Below the pieces are notes generated by a model. The model was not told the origin of the DNA, did not search any database, and saw only the letters and a list, made by a program, of their open reading frames with translations. Below, piece by piece: positions 1 through 4,400 of a stretch of 6,333 nucleotides of DNA. Source of the DNA: Planctomycetota bacterium (GTDB lineage Bacteria; Planctomycetota; Planctomycetia; Pirellulales; Lacipirellulaceae). How positions within the stretch are numbered: the first letter of the stretch is position 1; each line of letters begins with the position of its first letter. Location: assembly GCA_029259975.1 (NCBI GenBank), contig JAJDEE010000281.1, forward strand, positions 1 through 6,333. Direction: 5' to 3'. The position numbers and the translations under genes were made by a program.

Positions 1-246
1 CAATCGGCTGAAAGAATCCTGACAACGGTCCGCCTCGCATAAGTCGCTGGCGTCCAATCGCTCCCGGAGGCATGGCACCAGTGTGGAGCCAGTGTACAGG
101 TCGATCTTGCGCGAACACCGCAGTGCTGCACGTCAGAACGACGAGTACCGCCCTTAGCATTTTGCCTACGACTAACATACGAGACGTACCGTTGTCATGT
201 GATTCCAAACAAAAACCCCCAAAGCCTACTGACAAGAGTCATCAGG
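1..246. other. Left-edge region without a supported gene
   Basis: I see no convincing gene here. Frame 1 on the plus strand is open from the window edge to a TAA at 40-42, which could be the last 13 codons of an upstream gene, but this is too short to support. A 64-codon plus-strand frame starts at an ATG at 72 with a GGAGG only one base upstream, too close to act as a ribosome site; its translation is Thr/Ser/Cys-rich without recognisable features and it runs into the end of the opposite gene. No clear stem-loop followed by T residues was seen downstream of the minus-strand gene. Confidence 0.5.
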
Positions 247-1467
247 TCAATTCCTGCGACCTTTGAATCGTGACGCCATCTTACGCATTGCGGCCGGAAC
301 AGCCGGAGCTGTCGTTCCCCCGCGGAGACGAAGGCCCGCGCGGTTGGTTTCTGAGATGTCAACGTGATTCACAGGCCTTGGGTAATTCATGCCAGGGCGT
401 TGCTTGACAGTCATACTCATTTTGTGAACCGGAGGAGGCATTCTCATCCGAGTGCGATTCTTCATTGTGTGGCTCGTCAAACCGGCTTCATGTCCCAACG
501 GAATATGCGGTGGGCCGGGCAGGCCGATCGGAGTGCCAACGTGGGGCATTCCCCATTGTGGCGTGGTCATCCCCGAAACCAGATGTGGCGGCATCGGACG
601 AGGAGCAAAGCCAGAGGTCGCCATACCTTGAGGAGGGCCTGGCATTCCGCCATAGCCACCTTCGTAGACACCGCCTTGATAGCCATCGTTATACTGGGCC
701 TGGGTTACGTCTCCATTCATGGCAATTCCCTGTCCCGGCAACTGCAGATCGAGGTTGCCGATACGCAAGATCGCCATGATCGAACCACGACGGTCCGCCT
801 CGGCAATCGGGTCGACGCCCGGATCAAGCCGGGTGCTGACCAATGTCTCGACGCCGGCTAACGCCAAGTCCTGGAATTCGGGATCGGGCAGATAGATTAC
901 TTTCGTGACGAAGTTGCCGCTTAAGACCTGGTCAAGGTCCTCGTCGGTAAATTGAATCGGAATCGGAGCATGTGCCAGAAACGCATCGGTTCGCGGCGTG
1001 ACCGGAGCGACTTCGAGCGTCGGATACAGCTCGACGCCTTCGCGGTCGGGCAAATTGGTTAGCTTGAGGCGGTAGATCGCGCCTTGCGAAAAATTCTGCC
1101 GACCAGGCATAACGAGCGGAGTGCTATCAAACAGGCCTTGGCCACTGACGTCCCAACCGATTTCGCCACCTTCAACGCCTAAGAAAGCAAGTTGCGAGGT
1201 TATCGCCGGCCCCATCGCCGGCCCCATCGCCGAAGCACAACCGCCCATCGGACCGCAGCCTGGGCCACCCCTAGCCATGGCCGGGTTGACCCCGCCACCG
1301 CGAGTTGCCATCGGACCCAGGACACCGGGGCCAGGGCCGCCGACACCGGGGCCGGGTTCCATCAGCCGCTGGGCTGGTGGCAAGTTGTAGGCCTTGTTGG
1401 CCATGCAGTTGGACGTTGCCAACAGCACTGCCATGCCCATGAATAAGGTGGTCCATGTTTTCTTCAT
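247..1467 (-). CDS. Exported Gly/Pro-rich protein, planctomycete-type, function unknown
   Basis: 406-residue protein of unknown function. The N-terminus (MKKTWTTLFMGMAVLLATSN) is a signal peptide: two Lys, then a hydrophobic core. Cleavage after Ala23 is likely; Cys21 follows no good lipobox, so a lipoprotein is less likely. Residues 38-90 are a Gly/Pro/Met-rich low-complexity segment with repeated PGPGV and GPAM units and two Cys (71, 77). Residues 91-245 form the only globular-looking part, with alternating hydrophobic patterns (LGVEGGEIGWDVSGQG, YRLKLTNLPDREGVELYP, a run near 180-212 and an ILRIGN motif). Residues 246-345 are again Gly/Pro/Tyr/Met-rich, and the tail (350-406) is basic. The start is backed by AGAGGGG six bases before the ATG. 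The central domain resembles proteins I associate with Pirellula-like planctomycetes; this is from memory and not searched. A cell-surface or envelope role is inference from the signal peptide and composition. Confidence 0.8.
   Translation of the reverse strand: MKKTWTTLFMGMAVLLATSNCMANKAYNLPPAQRLMEPGPGVGGPGPGVLGPMATRGGGVNPAMARGGPGCGPMGGCASAMGPAMGPAITSQLAFLGVEGGEIGWDVSGQGLFDSTPLVMPGRQNFSQGAIYRLKLTNLPDREGVELYPTLEVAPVTPRTDAFLAHAPIPIQFTDEDLDQVLSGNFVTKVIYLPDPEFQDLALAGVETLVSTRLDPGVDPIAEADRRGSIMAILRIGNLDLQLPGQGIAMNGDVTQAQYNDGYQGGVYEGGYGGMPGPPQGMATSGFAPRPMPPHLVSGMTTPQWGMPHVGTPIGLPGPPHIPLGHEAGLTSHTMKNRTRMRMPPPVHKMSMTVKQRPGMNYPRPVNHVDISETNRAGLRLRGGTTAPAVPAAMRKMASRFKGRRN
1202..1232. repeat. 12-bp tandem repeat inside the Gly/Pro-rich gene
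   Basis: The unit ATCGCCGGCCCC is present twice in full and then as a partial third copy. On the minus strand it encodes Met-Gly-Pro-Ala steps (the GPAM repeat near residues 80-90). A second related pair, GACACCGGGGCC at 1321-1332 and 1342-1353, spaced by 21 bp, encodes the seven-residue step PGPGVGG/PGPGVLG. Both keep the reading frame and could vary in copy number between strains. Confidence 0.75.
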
Positions 1468-1473
1468 AACGTT

Positions 1474-1480
1474 CCCCTCT
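1474..1480 (-). promoter_or_regulatory. Ribosome binding site of the Gly/Pro-rich exported protein
   Basis: On the minus strand AGAGGGG lies six bases before the ATG at 1467-1465. It fixes the start that also gives a complete signal peptide. Confidence 0.65.
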
Positions 1481-1494
1481 GAAGCGTTTAAGTA

Positions 1495-1538
1495 GTTGGT
1501 CGTTGGTTGTTAGTCGTTAGAGTGTTACCAACGACCAA
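1495..1538. repeat. Heptamer tandem repeat forming one arm of a perfect 12-bp inverted repeat
   Basis: Four consecutive degenerate heptamers (GTTGGTC, GTTGGTT, GTTAGTC, GTTAGAG) occupy 1495-1522. Bases 1496-1507 (TTGGTCGTTGGT) are perfectly complementary to 1527-1538 (ACCAACGACCAA), with a 19-base loop holding the other heptamers. The structure sits in the divergent intergenic region, 28 bases upstream of the minus-strand ATG and about 230 bases upstream of the plus-strand gene, so it could be a leader hairpin of the minus-strand message or a binding site. No T tract follows on either strand close enough to make it a standard terminator. The rest of 1468-1767 shows no gene and no promoter I would defend. 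Confidence 0.7.
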
Positions 1539-1753
1539 TGTCTTATGTCTTCGAACTAACTGCTAGCACTTGTAGCGACCCTCGACCCAGGTTTGACGTG
1601 GACTAAGCCGGTTGACTCCAGCTAGACTCCGACAGTGTCATGCAGATCGACGCCTCACACGGTGGTGAGATGTATTGCTGAGAGCTATTGCTCCTGCAAG
1701 TATTTGGTCGGCGTAGCAGAACCGGAATCTTTGGCAAAACCGTCAAAACCGGC

Positions 1754-1760
1754 AAAGGAA
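1754..1760 (+). promoter_or_regulatory. Ribosome binding site supporting a TTG start
   Basis: AAAGGAA is followed by seven bases and then TTG at 1768. The reading frame upstream is closed by a TAG at 1714-1716, with no ATG or GTG in between, so this site decides that the gene starts at TTG. Confidence 0.6.
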
Positions 1761-1767
1761 AACCAAT

Positions 1768-2670
1768 TTGCGCCATTTAACAACTCTATTGATATTCGCA
1801 CTTGCTCTGGCGGACTCCGTTGCAGTGCATGCACAAGCTCAGCAATCTGTTGCAGTTGGCAATCATTTCGTTGTCCAAGTCATCAAGACGCTCGATGAGC
1901 AAGTAAGTATCGCCGCCAATTTGCGGCACGAAGCTCGCCTGCACGACCAAAAAGTTGTAGGCACGGGGAAATATTGGCAGCAACGGACTCAAAGCAGTCG
2001 GATAACGCGTTGGGAAATGCAAACTCAGATCGGCGATCAGACTGCTAGCTTTGTGCAGGTCTACGATGGCATCTACCTCTGGAGCGATCGGCATCTGCCC
2101 AGCCAGCGGCAAGTCCATCGCCTCAATGCCGCTAGGCTGCATGCAAAACTGCGTAGCGTCAACCGAGGCGAGATGGCTAACGAACGAGGACAGTCGATAG
2201 CTGCCAGCGAAGGGCAGGGGGGGCTGAGTCAGATGCTGGCCGACCTCCTTCGTAACTTCGACTTTCAGCCGCCACAACTAACGCAACTTAACGGCTTGCC
2301 CGTCAATGCCTTGATCGGTCACTGGCGTCCAGAGCAGCTCGCACGACTCTGGCCCGACGCATCAGAGCTAGGCGACGAACAGCCACCCGAGTGGCCCGAG
2401 CAACTACCGCATCACGTCTTGTTACTGGTCGGCAGAAACATGTTTCCGTATGTCTGCGAGCATCGCCGCGCAGCTGATGCCCCGCTAGCGACCAGCCTCG
2501 CAGGCTTGCGACCCGCTAGCGATCCACTGCTCCGCTACGAAATTTTTGAAGTCCAATTCGCCGTGGCAATCCCGCAAGAGGTTTTCCAATTCAACCCCGG
2601 CGATATCCCTTGGACTGACGAAACGGCAGTCGTGCTGGAGCAGCTAACGCAGCTCAGTTCGACAGATTAG
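1768..2670 (+). CDS. Secreted protein of unknown function, possibly LolA-like fold
   Basis: 300-residue protein beginning at TTG. Residues 1-22 are a signal peptide (MRHLTTLLIFALALA core, cleavage after AVHA at Ala22), so it acts outside the cytoplasm. Residues about 45-120 have a pattern of amphipathic strands: VSIAANLRHEARL, VGTGKYWQQ, SRITRWEMQTQIG, FVQVYDGIYLW. This succession, with an aromatic after a DG turn, recalls the LolA/LppX type of lipid-handling beta-sheet fold seen in many planctomycete secreted proteins; the similarity is by eye only. Residues 140-155 look like a flexible linker, 157-200 are helical, and the end (258-292) has strands plus an FNPGDIPWTDET motif. The last codons fall inside a 27-bp repeat that recurs 598 bp downstream, so the present C-terminus (SSTD) may be the product of an insertion; the ancestral end may have been SSTEP. 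It is not evidently part of an operon with the toxin-antitoxin genes, which have their own promoter. Confidence 0.8.
   Translation: MRHLTTLLIFALALADSVAVHAQAQQSVAVGNHFVVQVIKTLDEQVSIAANLRHEARLHDQKVVGTGKYWQQRTQSSRITRWEMQTQIGDQTASFVQVYDGIYLWSDRHLPSQRQVHRLNAARLHAKLRSVNRGEMANERGQSIAASEGQGGLSQMLADLLRNFDFQPPQLTQLNGLPVNALIGHWRPEQLARLWPDASELGDEQPPEWPEQLPHHVLLLVGRNMFPYVCEHRRAADAPLATSLAGLRPASDPLLRYEIFEVQFAVAIPQEVFQFNPGDIPWTDETAVVLEQLTQLSSTD
2640..2666 (+). repeat. 27-bp direct repeat, left copy (at the 3' end of the secreted-protein gene)
   Basis: Identical over 27 bases to 3238-3264. It begins GCAGCTAACG and ends GTTCGACAGA. This copy encodes QLTQLSST at the C-terminus of the upstream gene and is followed at once by its TAG stop. 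The two copies enclose the YefM/YoeB module, resembling attachment-site or target duplications around a small mobile unit. Confidence 0.9.
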
Positions 2671-2683
2671 TAAATAACCCCCC

Positions 2684-2712
2684 TTGACAAAGCGTACGCA
2701 ATAGCGTACGCT
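2684..2712 (+). promoter_or_regulatory. Promoter of the yefM-yoeB-like operon
   Basis: A perfect -35 box TTGACA (2684-2689) is followed by a 17-base spacer and a -10 box TACGCT (2707-2712), which keeps the first, second and last bases of TATAAT. Transcription would start near 2719, leaving a leader of about 14 bases before the antitoxin ATG. The operator palindromes lie in the spacer and over the -10 box, as expected for autorepression. Confidence 0.65.
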
Positions 2713-2715
2713 ATT
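2692..2715 (+). promoter_or_regulatory. Two-palindrome operator for the YefM/YoeB complex
   Basis: A short palindrome GCGTACGC (2692-2699) and a long perfect 16-bp palindrome AATAGCGTACGCTATT (2700-2715) lie side by side. Their cores are the same octamer, and the centres (2695.5 and 2707.5) are exactly 12 bp apart. In E. coli the yefM-yoeB operator has adjacent long and short palindromes with TGTACA cores, also 12 bp apart; here the core is CGTACG, sharing the central GTAC. Binding by this antitoxin is inferred from position and geometry. Confidence 0.7.
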
Positions 2716-2732
2716 ATTAAGAGGCAACTTGT

Positions 2733-2975
2733 ATGAATATTCTCAACGCAACCGAAGCACGCACCAAACTCTATAGCCTCATTGATGAAGCTGCGATCAC
2801 TCATCAACCGGTTATCATTACCGGTAAAAGGAGCAATGCAGTTTTGGTTTCGGAGGAAGACTGGAATGCCATTTCTGAAACCTTGCACTTGCTTTCCATC
2901 CCTGGAATGAGGGAATCAATCCGCGAGGGACTCGATCAAGACCTTTCGGAAAGCTCCGAGGAGCTTGATTGGTGA
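2733..2975 (+). CDS. yefM: YefM-like antitoxin (Phd/YefM family)
   Basis: 80 residues, the usual size for the family. It neutralises the YoeB-type toxin encoded next to it and, alone and with the toxin, represses the shared promoter. The N-terminal DNA-binding and dimerisation part is typical: MNILNATEARTKLYSLIDEA, then HQPVIITGKRSNAVLVSEEDWNAISETLHLL, which lines up with the E. coli YefM pattern (SEARQNL, APILITRQNGEAVLMSLEEYNSLEETAYLL). The acidic C-terminal tail (residues 60-80) is the part expected to wrap the toxin. The ATG has GAGG (2721-2724) eight bases upstream. The stop overlaps the toxin start as GTGA. The tail lacks the longer extension of some relatives but has the expected character. 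Confidence in family is high. Confidence 0.93.
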   Translation: MNILNATEARTKLYSLIDEAAITHQPVIITGKRSNAVLVSEEDWNAISETLHLLSIPGMRESIREGLDQDLSESSEELDW

Positions 2976-3235
2976 ATTGGAAATTGGTGTACACGAAACA
3001 AGCAAAGAAGGACGCCAAAAAACTTTCCGCGACCGGCTTGAAATCCAAAGCTCAGAAATTGCTGGAGATCCTCCAAAAGGATCCTTTTCAAAATCCTCCT
3101 CCTTACGAAAAATTAGTTGGGGATTTGGCCGGTGCGTATTCCAGAAGAATCAACATCCAACATCGGCTCGTGTATCAGGTCTACGAAAATGAGCGGACAG
3201 TCAAGGTGATTCGCCTTTGGACGCATTACGAGTGA
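2972..3235 (+). CDS. yoeB: YoeB-like mRNA interferase toxin (Txe/YoeB, RelE superfamily)
   Basis: 87 residues when started at GTG 2972. YoeB enters the ribosomal A site and cuts mRNA, stopping translation. Known catalytic residues of E. coli YoeB (Glu46, Arg59, Arg65, His83, Tyr84) are matched here by Glu46 (in PYEKL), Arg59 and Arg65 (in SRRINIQHRLVY), and His85-Tyr86 at the end (THYE), so it appears intact. The family core LxGxxSRRIxxxHRLVY is present as DLAGAYSRRINIQHRLVY. I choose GTG rather than TTG at 2969 because GTGA overlaps the antitoxin stop, GAGGAG (2958-2963) is then eight bases away, and residue numbers then match E. coli. Codon use and base composition look more A-rich than in the upstream gene. 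Translation is probably coupled to the antitoxin. Confidence 0.93.
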   Translation: MNWKLVYTKQAKKDAKKLSATGLKSKAQKLLEILQKDPFQNPPPYEKLVGDLAGAYSRRINIQHRLVYQVYENERTVKVIRLWTHYE

Positions 3236-3237
3236 GG

Positions 3238-3264
3238 GCAGCTAACGCAGCTCAGTTCGACAGA
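3238..3264 (+). repeat. 27-bp direct repeat, right copy (downstream of the toxin gene)
   Basis: Second identical copy of 2640-2666, starting three bases after the toxin stop codon. If read in the frame used by the secreted-protein gene, it encodes the same QLTQLSST and then Glu-Pro-stop (TAG at 3269-3271). This is what an uninterrupted end of that gene would look like. It also contains TCGACA (3257-3262), the -35 box of the next promoter. Confidence 0.9.
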
Positions 3265-3285
3265 GCCGTAGGACCAAGATAGAAT
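3257..3285 (+). promoter_or_regulatory. Promoter of the MNT/HEPN operon, probably giving a leaderless message
   Basis: TCGACA (3257-3262, five of six to TTGACA), a 17-base spacer and TAGAAT (3280-3285, five of six to TATAAT) form a strong candidate. The expected start point, about seven bases after the -10 box, is 3292, the A of the gene's ATG. No Shine-Dalgarno sequence precedes that ATG, which agrees with leaderless translation. The -35 box lies inside the right 27-bp repeat. Confidence 0.6.
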
Positions 3286-3291
3286 GAAATT

Positions 3292-3600
3292 ATGCCTCAC
3301 AAACAAGTTGCGATCGATCCAGCCCTCTTGGCCGATTTTTGCTGCAAGCATGGCGTAGCCCGTCTGCTGGTGTTTGGTTCGCTGTTGCGCGATGATTTCG
3401 ACCCGGCTCGTAGCGATGTCGATCTTCTGGTCGAGTTTCTACCTGGCGTCCACCGTGGCTTGTTCAAGCTGGCGGCTATGCGTCTTGAACTACAGGAGAT
3501 GTTTGGTCGGGAGGTCGATCTCATGACTCCTGGCAGCCTTAGTAAGTATTTCCGACAAGGTGTACTCGATTCGGCGGAGGTGTTGTATGACGCGGCATGA
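3292..3600 (+). CDS. mntA: MNT-domain nucleotidyltransferase, MntA-like antitoxin
   Basis: 102 residues, the usual size of minimal nucleotidyltransferases. In characterised HepT/MntA pairs the MntA protein transfers AMP units from ATP to a tyrosine of the HEPN toxin and so silences it. The fold signature is seen: VFGSLLRDDFDPARSDVDLLVEF at 27-49 contains Gly29-Ser30 and the metal-binding Asp42 and Asp44, and a third acidic position is Asp76 in REVDLMT. The stretch between GS and DxD is 11 residues, where the commonly quoted motif has 10. The C-terminus LSKYFRQGVLDSAEVLYDAA is typical of the family. It overlaps the HEPN gene by 14 bp, so the two are co-translated. The gene name is by family and pairing, not by close orthology. 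Confidence 0.88.
   Translation: MPHKQVAIDPALLADFCCKHGVARLLVFGSLLRDDFDPARSDVDLLVEFLPGVHRGLFKLAAMRLELQEMFGREVDLMTPGSLSKYFRQGVLDSAEVLYDAA
3576..3580 (+). promoter_or_regulatory. Ribosome binding site of the HEPN gene
   Basis: GGAGG lies inside the end of the MNT gene, six bases before ATG 3587. It shows that the HEPN protein starts at 3587 and not at the in-frame ATG at 3560. Confidence 0.75.
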
Positions 3601-3928
3601 TCCCTGGATACGTGTTCGGCACATGCGAGACCATGCGCAGGAAGCAATTGAGCTGCTTGGCGATAGGACGTTAGACGAACTGCAATCGGACCGCACGGTG
3701 CAGTTGGCGCTTGTGCAATTGATCGAAATTGTAGGCGAGTCTGCAGGATGCGTAGGTTCTGAAATTCGAGCGGCGCATCCAGCCGTGCCTTGGCAATTAG
3801 CAGCGGACACCCGTCATCGCCTTATCCACGGCTACGATCTCATTGAGTACGCAGTTGTCTTCGATACCGTCAAAGTCGACTTGCCACTTCTGGTGGAACA
3901 GTTGGATGCAATTCTTGAGTCGGCTTAG
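3587..3928 (+). CDS. hepT: HEPN-domain (DUF86) HepT-like toxin RNase
   Basis: 113 residues. HEPN proteins of the DUF86 group are RNases that act as the toxin partner of MNT nucleotidyltransferases. The catalytic motif Rx4HxY is present as RHRLIHGY: Arg76, His81 and Tyr83, the tyrosine corresponding to the one that receives AMP in characterised pairs. Other family marks are the helix VQLALVQLIEIVGESAG (38-54) and the WQLAADTRHRLIHGYD block. The start at 3587 is chosen for the GGAGG six bases upstream; an in-frame ATG at 3560 would add nine residues (MYSIRRRCC) not typical of the family. The gene overlaps the MNT gene by 14 bp and ends 25 bp before the convergent membrane-protein gene. It looks intact. 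Toxin activity itself is inference from the family. Confidence 0.88.
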   Translation: MTRHDPWIRVRHMRDHAQEAIELLGDRTLDELQSDRTVQLALVQLIEIVGESAGCVGSEIRAAHPAVPWQLAADTRHRLIHGYDLIEYAVVFDTVKVDLPLLVEQLDAILESA

Positions 3929-3953
3929 TCCTTGCAGCCACTTTCCGGGCTTC

Positions 3954-4346
3954 TTAGCGAAATGGTGAACCATCTATCGGATACTTTTTCTTCTCCCACC
4001 GTGACCAGAGCCAGCCCACGATCGCTCCAACGAGGTAGGGCAAGAGGAGAAAGGGAATATAGACGAAGGGTGTAAAAACCATAGCAATTCCCATGGTAGA
4101 GGTAACATCTGGACCGGGCGTTTGGGAGACCAGAAAAACGGTGAAGGCCATCATGCTCATCCATGCAAGACCTGCGCCGAACCAAGCCGACTTATGCGAC
4201 TTTGGACTATGTGCCAGGAATAGTAATGCCAAAAAAACAAAAGGTGCTGTGGTGCTGATTGGCCCAATCCAGAATGTCCCAAGACCCTCGGGCTTATAGG
4301 ATCCTTTCCAAAACGCATGGAACAAAGCGGGGATTGCGACCAGCAC
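3954..4346 (-). CDS. Small multi-pass membrane protein, start apparently lost at an A9 tract
   Basis: Function not recognised. As the frame stands it starts at GTG 4346 and gives 130 residues, but this cuts into the first hydrophobic helix and has no ribosome site. Hydrophobic stretches: 1-13 (incomplete), 25-46, 54-74 and 84-114, then a basic end (RWEKKKYPIDGSPFR), so three full helices plus a partial one. Upstream, AAGAAGG (4398-4392) stands seven bases before ATG 4384, which opens ATG AAT then nine A; in this phase it ends after 12 codons at TAG 4348-4346, overlapping the GTG. Adding one A would join this ATG to the frame and give a 143-residue protein beginning MNKKKTNTSLFALVLVAIPA, with Lys then a complete helix. 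The ATG lies 16 bases after the symporter stop, so it belongs to the same operon. Possible explanations are slippage, phase variation, pseudogene or a sequence error. Confidence 0.65.
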   Translation of the reverse strand: MLVAIPALFHAFWKGSYKPEGLGTFWIGPISTTAPFVFLALLFLAHSPKSHKSAWFGAGLAWMSMMAFTVFLVSQTPGPDVTSTMGIAMVFTPFVYIPFLLLPYLVGAIVGWLWSRWEKKKYPIDGSPFR

Positions 4347-4369
4347 TAGGGCAAACAGGGATGTGTTGG

Positions 4370-4378
4370 TTTTTTTTT
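4370..4378 (-). other. Nine-A homopolymer at the start of the small membrane protein
   Basis: Nine consecutive A on the coding strand directly follow ATGAAT. Tracts of this length are known to cause RNA polymerase slippage (for example the A9 of Thermus dnaX) and replication slippage. One additional A puts the well-placed ATG in frame with the membrane protein. Confidence 0.75.
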
Positions 4379-4391
4379 ATTCATTGCTAGG

Positions 4392-4398
4392 CCTTCTT
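4392..4398 (-). promoter_or_regulatory. Ribosome binding site in front of the A9 tract
   Basis: AAGAAGG on the minus strand, seven bases before ATG 4384-4382 and just after the symporter stop. It indicates that translation is meant to begin at 4384 even though that frame closes after 12 codons. Confidence 0.6.
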
Positions 4399-4400
4399 AA

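Noticed and set aside
72..266. 64-codon plus-strand frame near the left edge
   Set aside because: Purine-rich motif is only one base from the ATG, the translation has no recognisable features, and it overlaps the 3' end of the better-supported opposite gene.
364..861. 165-codon plus-strand frame inside the Gly/Pro-rich gene
   Set aside because: It is antisense to a gene with a signal peptide, a good ribosome site and ordered domains; its Arg/His/Ser-rich translation is typical of a shadow frame.
1496..1538. Inverted repeat as an intrinsic terminator
   Set aside because: No T tract follows on either strand, the loop is 19 bases, and it lies between divergent gene starts where no terminator is needed.
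1593..1617. TTGACG (1593) and TTGACT (1612) as -35 boxes for the TTG-started gene
   Set aside because: No acceptable -10 box lies 16-18 bases downstream of either.
1786..2277. 163-codon minus-strand frame opposite the secreted-protein gene
   Set aside because: The plus-strand frame has a signal peptide, a ribosome site and a protein-like strand pattern; this one has none.
2481..2522. CCCGCTAGCGA repeated at 2481-2491 and 2512-2522
   Set aside because: A short repeat within coding sequence in different reading contexts; no sign of a binding site or of recombination.
2969..2971. TTG as start of the YoeB-like toxin
   Set aside because: GTG at 2972 has better spacing to GAGGAG, gives the GTGA overlap, and makes residue numbers agree with E. 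coli YoeB.
3560..3562. ATG 3560 as start of the HEPN protein
   Set aside because: It lacks a ribosome site and adds nine atypical residues; ATG 3587 has GGAGG six bases upstream.
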